A DNA stretch of 64,000 nucleotides from Oceanospirillaceae bacterium (GTDB lineage: Bacteria; Pseudomonadota; Gammaproteobacteria; Pseudomonadales; Balneatricaceae), in contig JABSQZ010000013.1 of the NCBI GenBank assembly GCA_013215505.1, positions 106,928-170,927 on the forward strand, written 5' to 3'. Positions 36,940-46,900 of the stretch are shown here, piece after piece; positions within the stretch are counted from its first letter, which is position 1, and every line of letters begins with the position of its first letter. The notes beneath the pieces are model-generated. The model worked only from the letters and a program-made list of their open reading frames with translations, ran no database searches and was not told the origin of the DNA. The translations under genes and the position numbers were made by a program.

Positions 36940-37632
36940 TCAAACCGCCATGTACTGGCGAATTAATGGGTCGTTGAGGTTCTCCATGGCGTCGCTTGCA
37001 ACGATGCGGCCTTTTTCCATCAGCCTGAATTCTTTACCCACGCGCCGTGCAAAGCCGAGCTTTTGCTCGACCAGTATCACGGTCATTCCCTCGGCGTTTA
37101 GCTGCAGTATCACATCGCCGATCTGATGCACTATATTGGGTTGAATCCCCTCGTTTGGTTCATCCAGGATCAGAATTTTCGGATCTATCACCAGTGCCCG
37201 GGCGATCGCCAGCTGTTGCTGCTGCCCGCCTGAGAGGTCGCCGCCGCGGCGCTGCAGCATGTCGTGTAGTACCGGAAACAGTTCGAAAATTTTCTCCGGC
37301 AGCACCCTGGCTTTATCTTTGCGAACCGGCAGGCCGATGCGCAGATTCTCCTCGACACTGAGCAGCGGGAAAATATCTCGCCCTTGGGGAACATATCCTA
37401 TACCAGCGGGAGCGCGGGCCTCGGCGTTGCGATTGTGCAGCGGTTCGCCCTCGAGCAGTATTTCACCGCTGCTGATTGGCAACAGACCCATCAAACATTT
37501 AAGCAGTGTGGTTTTGCCGACCCCGTTACGGCCCATGATGCAAGTACAACTGCCAGCGCTTATCTGCAGGTCCAAATCCCAGAGTATCTGCGAACTGTTG
37601 TAGTGTTGGCTGACTTTATTAATCGCAATCAC
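36940..37632 (-). CDS. urtE: UrtE, urea ABC transporter ATPase
   Basis: A 230-residue LivF-type ATPase with Walker A GRNGVGKTTLL, signature LSGGQQQQLAIARAL and Walker B ILILDEPNEGIQP. The last of these is typical of UrtE. It energises urea import with UrtD. It starts with GTG overlapping the urtD stop (GTGA). It is the last gene of the urt operon before ureD. Confidence 0.97.
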   Translation of the reverse strand: MIAINKVSQHYNSSQILWDLDLQISAGSCTCIMGRNGVGKTTLLKCLMGLLPISSGEILLEGEPLHNRNAEARAPAGIGYVPQGRDIFPLLSVEENLRIGLPVRKDKARVLPEKIFELFPVLHDMLQRRGGDLSGGQQQQLAIARALVIDPKILILDEPNEGIQPNIVHQIGDVILQLNAEGMTVILVEQKLGFARRVGKEFRLMEKGRIVASDAMENLNDPLIRQYMAV

Positions 37633-38468
37633 TGACTCTCTCCTAAGTAGACGTCGATTACCGCCTGGTTGTTTTGAATGTCATTCATGCTGCCCTCTGC
37701 CAATACCGATCCCTGGTGCAAGACTGTGACGGTGCGGGCGATACTGCGCACAAACTCCATGTCGTGTTCCACCACAATTACCGTGCGCTCGCCGGCCAGT
37801 GAGGTCAGCAGTTCTGCGGTGCGCTCGGTCTCCTCGGCGGTCATGCCCGCCACCGGCTCATCGATTAGCAGCAGCCGTGGCTCGGACACCAGTAACATGC
37901 CAATTTCTAACCACTGTTTTTGCCCGTGGGAGAGTGCTCCTGCCAGCATAAAACACTGCTGTTTAAGGCCAATAGTTTGCAGAACCTGATAGATGCGATC
38001 AGTTTGCGCAGAGTTGAGCCTGGCAAAGAGGGTGGCCATCACCCCCTTGTTAGTTTTCAGCGACAACTCTAAATTATCAAACACGCTCTGCGCTGCAAAC
38101 ACGGTAGGCTTCTGGAACTTGCGTCCGATCCCCAGCTGGGCAATCTGCGCTTCATCACGCTCCAGTAAATTCAGCGTTTGGCCGAAATACACAGAACCCG
38201 AATCGCATTCGGTCTTGCCGGTAATCACGTCCATTAAGGTGGTTTTTCCGGCGCCATTAGCGCCGATCAGGCAGCGCAGCTCGCCGTCGTTGACGTACAA
38301 ATTGAGATTATTCAGAGCCTTGAAACCGTCAAAGCTTAAATTCAATCCCTCCACGTACAAGATCACTTGCTTGGATACGTTTATCCGTTGGTCCGGTTGG
38401 CTCTGTTGCATAAAAGACCAGACCTGGTCCTGACGCATAAATTCAGCAGCTCCCTGTAAAATAGTCAT
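37629..38468 (-). CDS. urtD: UrtD, urea ABC transporter ATPase
   Basis: A 279-residue LivG-type ATPase. After an unusually long polar N-terminus of about 35 residues it has LYVEGLNLSFDGFKAL, Walker A GANGAGKTTLMDVITGKT (the Asp-Val-Ile-Thr form is typical of UrtD), signature ALSHGQKQWLEIGMLL and Walker B LLLIDEPVAGMT. Start and stop overlap their neighbours by 4 bp (ATGA and GTGA), showing tight coupling within the operon. Confidence 0.97.
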   Translation of the reverse strand: MTILQGAAEFMRQDQVWSFMQQSQPDQRINVSKQVILYVEGLNLSFDGFKALNNLNLYVNDGELRCLIGANGAGKTTLMDVITGKTECDSGSVYFGQTLNLLERDEAQIAQLGIGRKFQKPTVFAAQSVFDNLELSLKTNKGVMATLFARLNSAQTDRIYQVLQTIGLKQQCFMLAGALSHGQKQWLEIGMLLVSEPRLLLIDEPVAGMTAEETERTAELLTSLAGERTVIVVEHDMEFVRSIARTVTVLHQGSVLAEGSMNDIQNNQAVIDVYLGESQ

Positions 38469-39607
38469 CTGCTCTGTGGCTCCGATTTGAAAGTTTTATT
38501 CAGACTAACTTTTTGTTTAATCTGACCGACGAGTCCAGCCAGTCCCCTAGGTAAAAATAAGGTCACTAGTACGAACAGACCTCCCAGGGCAAACAACCAG
38601 ACTTCGGGCATGATGGCGGTAAAGCGAGTCTTGGCATAGTTAACCAACAGCGCCCCGACAATCGCGCCTATTAAAGTCCCGCGCCCGCCTATGGCAACCC
38701 AGACCACGATCTCGATCGAGTTCAGCGGTGAGAATTCACCGGGGTTGATGATACCTACTTGAGGCACATACAAGGCACCGGCAATCGCCGCGATCACTGC
38801 CGAGTAGACAAACAGACAGACTTTGAAGTGATCGGTGCGATAGCCGAGAAAGCGGGTCCTGGCCTCAGAGTCGCGAATGGCAATGATTACTTTGCCCAGA
38901 CGGGAACTGAGGATTAACTGGCTGATCATCAATACCGCCGCCAGAGCAACTGCAGTGACTATTAGCAGCGCAATGCGAGTGCTGTCGGCCTGCAGGCTAA
39001 AGCCGAGAATGTCTTTGAAATCGGTAAGGCCATTGTTGCCGCCAAAACCCATTTCATTGCGAAAAAACGCCAGCAGTAATGCGTAAGTCATAGCCTGAGT
39101 GATGATCGACAGATACACACCGGTGACTCGCGAGCGAAAGGCCAGCCAGCCAAAGACAAAAGCCAGTAAACCGGGCACGAGTGCCACCATTATCATGGCA
39201 AACCAAAATTGGTCCATTCCCTGCCAGTACCAGGGCAGTTGCTGCCAGTCGAGAAACACCATGAAATCGGGTAATTCCGGGTTACCGTAGACACCGCGAT
39301 CACCGATCTGGCGCATCAGATACATCCCCATGGCATAACCCCCTAGAGCAAAAAAAGCACCGTGTCCCAAACTGAGAATACCGCAATAGCCCCAGATGAT
39401 ATCCACCGCCAGCGCCAGCATTGCATAACATAAATACTTACCGAGCAAAGTGATGGTATAAGTGCTGACGTAAAACATTGAACTGGGATCTAACACTAAG
39501 TTGCCCAACACACAGGCCATTGTGACCACAAATAAAATCAGCACAAAAGGCAGGACTGAACTTTGTACTGCAGATCGGTTGGAAAAATATTCAGTTAGCT
39601 TACTCAT
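38465..39607 (-). CDS. urtC: UrtC, urea ABC transporter permease
   Basis: A 380-residue LivM-type inner-membrane permease with about ten membrane segments. The early WGYCGILSLGHGAFFALGGY motif is typical, and a later FLGYRTDHFKVCLFVYSAV follows. With UrtB it forms the membrane channel for urea. It overlaps urtB and urtD by 4 bp each. Confidence 0.96.
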   Translation of the reverse strand: MSKLTEYFSNRSAVQSSVLPFVLILFVVTMACVLGNLVLDPSSMFYVSTYTITLLGKYLCYAMLALAVDIIWGYCGILSLGHGAFFALGGYAMGMYLMRQIGDRGVYGNPELPDFMVFLDWQQLPWYWQGMDQFWFAMIMVALVPGLLAFVFGWLAFRSRVTGVYLSIITQAMTYALLLAFFRNEMGFGGNNGLTDFKDILGFSLQADSTRIALLIVTAVALAAVLMISQLILSSRLGKVIIAIRDSEARTRFLGYRTDHFKVCLFVYSAVIAAIAGALYVPQVGIINPGEFSPLNSIEIVVWVAIGGRGTLIGAIVGALLVNYAKTRFTAIMPEVWLFALGGLFVLVTLFLPRGLAGLVGQIKQKVSLNKTFKSEPQSR

Positions 39608-41217
39608 TCGGTAGCCCTCCCTTTTTGTGGAAACAAACCTTTAGGGCGTTTCTGGATAAATAAGATTATGAACACTAATACAAAAATACTGGCTAATACT
39701 GCACCGGTGCTGGGTTCTAAAAGCTTGTTGGCAATTCCCAGGGAAAAGGCCGCCACTAAAGTGCCAAATAAATTGCCGACCCCGCCGAACACCACCACCA
39801 TAAAAGAGTCGATAATATAGGCCTGGCCTAAATTGGGACCTACGTTGGTTAACTGGCTCAGCGCCACCCCGGCAATACCGGCGATACCTGAACCCAGACC
39901 GAAGGTCATGGCATCTACCCAGCCAGTGCGGATACCCATCGCCTTGGCCATATCACGGTTTTGCGAGACGGCGCGCACGTTTAGCCCAAGTGAGGTTTTC
40001 TTCAAGATAAACAGCAGTGCAAAAAACACCAGCAGTGCAAAGGCCAGGATGTAGAGCCGGTTTAAGGTCAGCGAAAACACTGGGTTTATCTCCCAGGAAC
40101 CACTCATCCACTGGGGGGAGGCGACCTGGCGGTTCAGCGGTGAGAATATGCTGCGCACTAGTTGCTGTAAAATCAGGCTGATGCCGAAAGTGGCCAGTAG
40201 AGTCTCGAGCGGACGGCCGTGTAAAAAGCGAATAACACAGCGCTCAATTAAGATACCGACACTGCCGGATACAATGAAGGCCAGTGGGATAGCCACCCAC
40301 AGCGAGTACTCAAGCAGATTTGGCATTAACAGCTGCACCACGTAAGTGGTGTAGGCGCCGATCATGATCATTTCTCCGTGGGCCATGTTAATCACCCCCA
40401 TCATGCCGAAGGTGATCGCCAGCCCTATTGCCGCCAGCAGTAGCACTGAACCCAGGCTCAGGCCAAAAAACAATTGCTCCAGGTAGCCGTAAAATTCAAT
40501 GCTCTGCTCAATTTTCAGTAGCGCTTGTTGCGCCGCCTTTTGCACCGACGGATGTGTTTTAGTGCTGTTTAATGAGGTTAAAGTATTGCGCACTTGCGGC
40601 TCTAAACTCTCCTGCAATAGCTTGATAGCGCTCACTTGCTCTATGGCTAAACTGGCGTTGATCGCCCGGTCTATGGTCAGCGCCAAATCCATCAGCTGTT
40701 GTACCTGAAGATTGTTTTCACTCAGACGCAACTGTGCGATGTTGCTAATAGTTTCGGGGGTTAAACTACCCAACAACGATTGCAGAGCCGCCAACCGTGC
40801 CTGGGGATCTTTAGCTGATAGCTTTAACTTAGAAATGTGCTGACGTAAAAAACCGCGGATTTTGTTATTGACACGAACTTTTTTGATTTCATTAGCGGGC
40901 AACGCGGCAATAGCAGCGCCACTAAATAGTTCGCTGTAGTGTTTTTCGCTGCCGCTTTTACGCACTGAAATCATCTGCGTGCTGTGTTTAATATAATACA
41001 ACTGACCTTTGAGCAGTGCCTGGTACAGTGGCAGCATATTGGTGCCTTCGCGACTGGCAATGCTTTGCAGTAGCTGCATTGATTGTTTTAATTTATTGTT
41101 AGTTAGCTGTTGTAATTGCTCGGCTGTATCGCTGGCGAGAGTAGTTTGTTGCTGGGCTTGTAACTCGCAGGCGAACAGCCCAAGTACAGCGCAACAAATG
41201 ACGAAAAAGTGTTTCAA
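39604..41217 (-). CDS. urtB: UrtB, urea ABC transporter permease
   Basis: A 537-residue LivH-type permease. As is usual for UrtB, a secretion signal (KHFFVICCAVLGLFACELQA) and a periplasmic helical region of about 230 residues precede the membrane domain (about 250-535, with MGVINMAHGEMIMIGAYTTY). I chose TTG 41217 as the start because GGGAG lies 6 bases upstream and the signal peptide starts there. The longer frame to 41364 adds residues with no family counterpart. Its stop overlaps urtC as ATGA. Confidence 0.93.
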   Translation of the reverse strand: MKHFFVICCAVLGLFACELQAQQQTTLASDTAEQLQQLTNNKLKQSMQLLQSIASREGTNMLPLYQALLKGQLYYIKHSTQMISVRKSGSEKHYSELFSGAAIAALPANEIKKVRVNNKIRGFLRQHISKLKLSAKDPQARLAALQSLLGSLTPETISNIAQLRLSENNLQVQQLMDLALTIDRAINASLAIEQVSAIKLLQESLEPQVRNTLTSLNSTKTHPSVQKAAQQALLKIEQSIEFYGYLEQLFFGLSLGSVLLLAAIGLAITFGMMGVINMAHGEMIMIGAYTTYVVQLLMPNLLEYSLWVAIPLAFIVSGSVGILIERCVIRFLHGRPLETLLATFGISLILQQLVRSIFSPLNRQVASPQWMSGSWEINPVFSLTLNRLYILAFALLVFFALLFILKKTSLGLNVRAVSQNRDMAKAMGIRTGWVDAMTFGLGSGIAGIAGVALSQLTNVGPNLGQAYIIDSFMVVVFGGVGNLFGTLVAAFSLGIANKLLEPSTGAVLASIFVLVFIILFIQKRPKGLFPQKGRATE

Positions 41218-41457
41218 GGTATACTCCCGAAAATCGAAAAACCACAGCGTCGACGCTGTGCTTGATGGATAGAGGCAGGTAGGATATGGAAGAAATATCT
41301 GCAATGCCCGGCGCCACAGGGCAGCGACTTGGCAGTTAGAAAATATAGAGATTGTCAGTAACAATTATCTGGTGACTGATTGCCCAGGCACTGATCATCT
41401 AAAAAATCACAATCAGTGCCTGCAGCACAGAGGTTATTACCTCTTAATACAGTAATC

Positions 41458-42738
41458 TTACTTTTGACCAGAACACAATTTAGTCACAGTATTGTAGTTA
41501 CCGCATTGAGTCTTGCTGCTCCAATCTGCGATCAAATCTTTAGATCCGGGTAAAAAATCAGACCAGGCATCGCCGGCAACCACTGAATCTGTTGACCAGA
41601 CTACTTCAAACTGTCCGTCATCCTGAATCTCACCGATCAGCACTGGCTTGCTCAAGTGGTGGTTGTTGTTCATGGTCGCGATACCACCGGTTAAGTTAGC
41701 TGTAGTTTGCCCCAACATCGCTTGCTCTACGGCGTCGACAGCTGTAGTTCCCGCTGCTGTGACAGCCTGAGCCCACATGTTGAAACCTATATAAGTCGCT
41801 TCCATGGGGTCGTTAGTGACGCGTTTGTCATCGCCAATAAAGGCTTTCCACTTAGCAATAAAGGCGCTGTTCTCATCGCTCTCTACACTTTGGAAATAGT
41901 TCCAGGCGGCTAAGTGACCCACAAGTGGATTAGTATCAATGCCCGATAATTCTTCTTCACCGACAGAGAAAGCGACCACTGGAATATCTTGTGCAGAGAT
42001 TCCCTGGTTGCCTAGTTCTTTGTAGAAAGGTACGTTGGCATCACCATTGATAGTAGAAACGACGGCGGTCTTCTTGCCTTCGCTACCAAACTTTTTGATA
42101 TCAGAGACTATAGACTGCCAATCGGAATGGCCGAAAGGTGTGTAGTTAATCATGATGTCAGCATCGCTCACACCTTTAGATTTCAGGTAGGCCACTAAGA
42201 TCTTGTTGGTGGTGCGTGGGTAAACGTAATCGGTACCGGCAAGTACCCAACGTGTAACCTCAAGATCGTTCATCAGGTAATCGACCGCCGGAATAGCTTG
42301 TTGGTTAGGAGCAGCTCCGGTGTAAAAAATATTTTTCGACGACTCTTCTCCCTCGTACTGCACTGGGTAGAACATCAAGCCGTTTAGCTCTTCAATCACT
42401 GGAAGCACAGATTTTCTTGACACAGATGTCCAGCTACCAAAAATCACATCAACCTTTTCTTGAGTCAGTAGCTCGCGGGTTTTTTCTGCAAATAACGGCC
42501 AGTTAGAGGCGGGGTCAACAACCACGGCTTCAAGCTGCTTACCCAATAAACCGCCTTTATTATTCTGCTCTTCGACCATCATTAAAACGGTGTCTTTCAA
42601 GGTGGTTTCGCTGATCGCCATAGTGCCGGACAGAGAGTGTAGTACACCGACTTTAATAGTGTCGGCGGCGATGGCGCTGGCGCAGATGGCACAGCTGACA
42701 GACAGTGCCAGTGTTGAAAGCAGTTGTTTGATCTTCAT
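41458..42738 (-). CDS. urtA: UrtA, urea-binding periplasmic protein
   Basis: A 426-residue LivJ-type binding protein with a signal peptide (about 1-25, ending ASAIAA before DTIKVG) and the UrtA-specific VGVLHSLSGTMAISET, FGSWTSVSRKSVLPV and FYPVQYEGEESSKNIFYTGA segments. It captures urea in the periplasm. ATG 42738 has GAGGAA 9 bases upstream. A longer frame to 42846 is not needed. It is the first gene of urtABCDE, with a 240-bp gap to urtB. Two direct repeats lie upstream at 42781-42815. Confidence 0.97.
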   Translation of the reverse strand: MKIKQLLSTLALSVSCAICASAIAADTIKVGVLHSLSGTMAISETTLKDTVLMMVEEQNNKGGLLGKQLEAVVVDPASNWPLFAEKTRELLTQEKVDVIFGSWTSVSRKSVLPVIEELNGLMFYPVQYEGEESSKNIFYTGAAPNQQAIPAVDYLMNDLEVTRWVLAGTDYVYPRTTNKILVAYLKSKGVSDADIMINYTPFGHSDWQSIVSDIKKFGSEGKKTAVVSTINGDANVPFYKELGNQGISAQDIPVVAFSVGEEELSGIDTNPLVGHLAAWNYFQSVESDENSAFIAKWKAFIGDDKRVTNDPMEATYIGFNMWAQAVTAAGTTAVDAVEQAMLGQTTANLTGGIATMNNNHHLSKPVLIGEIQDDGQFEVVWSTDSVVAGDAWSDFLPGSKDLIADWSSKTQCGNYNTVTKLCSGQK

Positions 42739-42780
42739 GACGTATTTTTCCTCAGATAGATGTCGAACGAATCCCCGGTT

Positions 42781-42815
42781 GCTGCATAAATGACAGCTTG
42801 GTCGCTGCATAAATG
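42781..42815. promoter_or_regulatory. Direct repeats upstream of urtA
   Basis: The 12-mer GCTGCATAAATG occurs at 42781-42792 and again at 42804-42815, 23 bp apart. On the transcribed strand this reads CATTTATGCAGC twice, about 45-75 bp before the urtA start. It could bind the LuxR-type regulator encoded just upstream. This is inferred from position. Confidence 0.45.
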
Positions 42816-43030
42816 GCGGCCTGGAAGATAAAATTGCGCAGTGCACGGCACTGCTAAATTTTTACTGAGGCTATTATTAAAAAAAAAACCGTTAATCACT
42901 ATCAGGTGAATAACGCAGTGGCATACGTTATTTGACGTACTGCTGCTATTAGCACAAACCAAATCAGCCGCTAAACAATGAGCAAAACTGTGGCAGGGTT
43001 AGCAAAATGGGCGAATAATACAGCTTTTTA

Positions 43031-43957
43031 TTAATGCACTTGTACCAGCACGCGCAGGGCAACGGCCGCGGCCGCAGTGCGATTATCCACCGACAATTTA
43101 GGAAAAACCTGCTCCAGGTGTTTGTTGACTGTCCTAGGACTCATCTGCAGAATCTGGGCAATTTCACGATTGGTTTTTCCCTTGGCAATCCAGTGCAGTA
43201 CTTGAGACTCGCGACTGGTTAAATTTAAGCGCTTTTGTAGTTGCTGTTCGTCAGTAGGGCGCTGACCATCCATCAGCCGCAATAAAATATCGCCGTTAGC
43301 CTGATTGCTGATTAACTTTAGTGACAGAGGGTAGTCAAGCTGTTGCAGCTCAAGCTGTTGCTCAGCGGGTGGCTGATGACTAAACCACTGTCGTAGTTGC
43401 GGGGCCAGCTGCTGTTGCTGCCAGGATTCATCTGCCCTGGCTCTGGCGAGTAACGCATAGGCTTGCGGGGTAGCCCAGAGCAGTCGTCCACTGGCAGAAA
43501 AGGTCAGCAAGTGCTGCCCAGTACTGTCCAGTGCCGACTGGGCGCTGTTAGTGAGTTTGGCATTAGATAAATGGACTTTCATACGTGCCAATAGCTCGCT
43601 GCTGTCGATAGGTTTAGTCAGGTAGTCCACACCACCGGCGTTGAGTCCGCGTACTATATCAACGCTATCGGTGAGTCCGGTCATGAATATTACCGGAATA
43701 GGGGCCAGCTGTGGGTCGGCTTTCAATGCCTGGCAAGTACTGAATCCATCCATATTAGGCATTAGTGCATCCAATAAAATTATATCGGGCCTAATCCGCG
43801 CAGCGATGGTCAGCGCCGCTCTGCCATCCAATGCTACTAGTACGTCCATATTGGCATCTTCCAAGACCTCGTTAATCAAACTCAGGGCATCTGCCGAATC
43901 ATCGACCACCAGTACGATATCTCTGCGCTTGGCATGACTGTTTGCGGTACTATGCAT
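43031..43957 (-). CDS. LuxR-type response regulator of the urea locus
   Basis: A 308-residue protein: receiver (about 13-130, acidic VVDDS, phospho-acceptor D63 in IILLDALMPNMD, Lys in YLTKPID), a PAS-like middle (about 150-230) and a C-terminal LuxR/GerE helix-turn-helix (about 245-300, LTSRESQVLHWIAKGKTNRE). The first in-frame ATG overlapping the kinase stop (43957, 8-bp overlap, GGAG upstream) is the best start. It is co-transcribed with the permease-kinase fusion and directly upstream of urtA, so it is the expected regulator of urea uptake and urease. Confidence 0.93.
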   Translation of the reverse strand: MHSTANSHAKRRDIVLVVDDSADALSLINEVLEDANMDVLVALDGRAALTIAARIRPDIILLDALMPNMDGFSTCQALKADPQLAPIPVIFMTGLTDSVDIVRGLNAGGVDYLTKPIDSSELLARMKVHLSNAKLTNSAQSALDSTGQHLLTFSASGRLLWATPQAYALLARARADESWQQQQLAPQLRQWFSHQPPAEQQLELQQLDYPLSLKLISNQANGDILLRLMDGQRPTDEQQLQKRLNLTSRESQVLHWIAKGKTNREIAQILQMSPRTVNKHLEQVFPKLSVDNRTAAAAVALRVLVQVH

Positions 43958-46900
43958 CGCTGCTGATCTCCAGTGCTTTGGCAAGTTGTTCAAATTGAAA
44001 GTTAGTACACAGCAGTTGTAACTGTGACAAGGCGTTAGGGGAAAGTATTGACAGCTCGGCTATCTGAGTAAGTAATTCGCTGGCCCCTTTGTGGTAGCCC
44101 ATTTGCGCGCAAGCTTTGAGTTCTAACAGCAGTGCGTGATCGGGAATTACCAGGGCTTGAGCTGCGATGGGCACTGGCACGTTGTCTTGCTTTGGATCCA
44201 CAGGAGTAACACTCTGGTACACCCAATTAATCTCTAAATGACTGGCAATAGTCTCTAGCAGTAATGCATTAGCGACAGGTTTTATCAGGTATCCATCGTA
44301 GCCGTATGCGGATTTTATATTGCCATGTTGCTCTTGTACGTCGGCAGAGAGCATCACAATGGGCGTTTTGATATTGCGCTGACGCAATTGTTGCGCCACT
44401 TTTAAACCGTTAATTCCCGGCATGTTGATATCCAATAGAATAAAGTCGACGTCTGTTTCCTCTAACATTTGCAGGCATTTTTCTCCGCTCTGTGCCTCCA
44501 GTATGCGAAAACCAAGCGGCATCAGCAGCTCGCTGAACAGGCCCCGGACCACAGGATCATCATCAACCAATAACAAACTGCGCTGATAACCTTCGTAGCC
44601 CGCTATCTTTTTCTGATTCTTTTTCTCCAGCCCTTGCTGGGTAGCCCAGGGCAACATAAGACTGACCTTAAAGCAGCTGCCCTGACCCAAGGTACTTTCA
44701 ACTTGTAAGTCACCACCCATGATCTCTGCCAATAGTTTGACAATGGTCAGACCCAGGCCTGTACCAGGTAAATTACTGCTGTGGCTGTCACGGACACGCT
44801 CAAAAGGGTGAAAGATACGCTCCAGGGCCTCCGCATCTATGCCGATTCCAGTGTCGCGGATAATGAACTCGGCCACTTGGTTGCGATAGCGCACACTAAA
44901 CTCAACACTACCGCGGGTTGTGTATTTAATGGCATTAGAGAGTAAGTTGTTGAGGATTTGCCGCAGTCGTTTTTCATCGCAAATAACCACTTCAGGCAAC
45001 TTGGACAATGGCTGATAGTGCAGGCTAATTCCTTTGCTGCGTGCCTGCATGTTAAACATATCGACCATCTGCGTGAGTAATTCAGGCAGTCGCACTTGGC
45101 TGCGATACAAGTCCAGACGACCTGCTTCAATTTTAGAAATATCCAGTAATCCCTCGATTAAGTCGGTCAGGTACTGGCCGTTTCGGTGGATAATCTGCAG
45201 GCCTCTGTGGTGCTCTCTGGGCATGTTAACTTTATCGAGTAACAATTGAGCGTAGCCGAGAATTGATTGTAAAGGGGTACGCAGCTCGTGGCTGATACCG
45301 GTCAGGTAGCGACTTTTTGCCGCACTGGCGCGTTCAGCAAGCTCTTTTGCCTGTTGCAGAGCTAAGTCTGTCTGCTGATGCGCTTGTATTTCCAAGGTGA
45401 GCTTTTGCGTTTGGCTGGAGGATTCTTGCTGGGCCACCCTGCGACTGTCATGCGCTAACAGCAATAGCCAGCAGAGTACCCCAGAAACAATCAATAAACT
45501 GACGAAGACAATCCACAAAGTCTGCTCTAACAGTAACAGTGCACTGGGATCAAGGGGCTGCATATGTCGGTAAATGACCGCCAGTAGTGCAGCATTAAGT
45601 AAATTAACAACAGCTAACAGCCCGAGAAAACGGCCCAATTGACCGGTGATCACTTGGGACTTCTTGGCGGATAAAAACAGCGCCAGAAAATCTACTAATT
45701 GCTGCGATATACGTGCTTTTGGCTTGCAACTATCCAGGCAGCGAACCTCTAAGGTGCAACACAGAGAACAGATAGGCAGTGCGTAGGCGGGACAGTAGCT
45801 CATGTCCGGTGCCTCAAAATCATGTTCACAGATCCCGCAGTTTAAGTTGACTGTAGCCGTATCCAATGGGTCATTATGCATGGCTTCGGTCTTTGACTGC
45901 GCTAGCGGTATCAGTTGCGGAGACTGTCGCGCTAGATAGAAGCGCCCTTTAGTGAGCCAGGCAATCAGTGGCACTAAGATAAAACAGCTCATAAGGCTGA
46001 TAAAATGGCCCAGATTTTGCATTACAGCACCGAATAAACCCAAGTAACAAAGTAGCCCGATGCTGGTGGAAAGTAGCATAGAGCCACAGCCTACTGGATT
46101 GATGTCATATAAGTGGGCGCGTTTGAATTCGACTTCTTTTGGGCTCAGACCCAAAGGTTTGTTAATCAGTAAATCGGCACACACTGAGCCTAACCAGCTG
46201 ACTGCCACTATGGCAAAAATTCCCAGAATAGACTCTAGTACCTGGTAGATCCCCAACTCCATTAATAACAGGGCTATGACGACGTTAAATACCAGCCAGA
46301 CCACACGGCCTGGGTGACTGTGGGTAAGCCTGGAAAAGAAGTTAGACCAGGCGATGGAGCCTGCGTAGGCATTGGTCACATTGATTTTTAACTGCGAAAT
46401 AATCACCATCAGTGCCGCGAGAAATAATGCCAGTGAGGGAGTATTGGTGAGGTAGGAGAATACTCTATAGTACATTTGGCTGGGGTCGCTGGCAGAAATA
46501 GGGTCAACGCCCTGGCTAATGGCCAGATAAGCCAGGAATGAGCCCAATAACATTTTAACCAAGCCAATGATGATCCAGCCGGGGCCAGCTAACATTAACC
46601 AGAACCACCAACGGCGCTTATTCTGGGCAGTTTTTTGCGGCATAAAGCGCAGGTAGTCAACCTGTTCACCAATCTGCGCAACCAGGGCAAAAAATACCGA
46701 TGCAGCGGCCCCAAATAACATAATATCAAAGTGTTGGCCGCTGTTTACCGAGCTGGGGGTGTAGCGGCTCCAGTCATCCAGTTGCTGGTATTCGCAGTAG
46801 ATCACAGTGACCAGTGCTGTAAATTGCAGTAACAACCAGAGGTTTTGCGTACCCAGCTGGAATTTGCTGATGGTTTTAATGCCGTGAGTGACTATTGGAA

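Noticed and set aside
36699..36977. Rightward 92-codon frame between ureD and urtE
   Set aside because: It overlaps both flanking genes antisense, has a Cys/Trp/Tyr-rich random composition and lacks a ribosome-binding site.
41218..41364. N-terminal extension of UrtB
   Set aside because: It precedes a good TTG start with GGGAG and an immediate signal peptide; the extra residues do not resemble UrtB.
42739..43030. Sigma-54 promoter before urtA
   Set aside because: I looked for GG and GC pairs at -24/-12 spacing and found none convincing.
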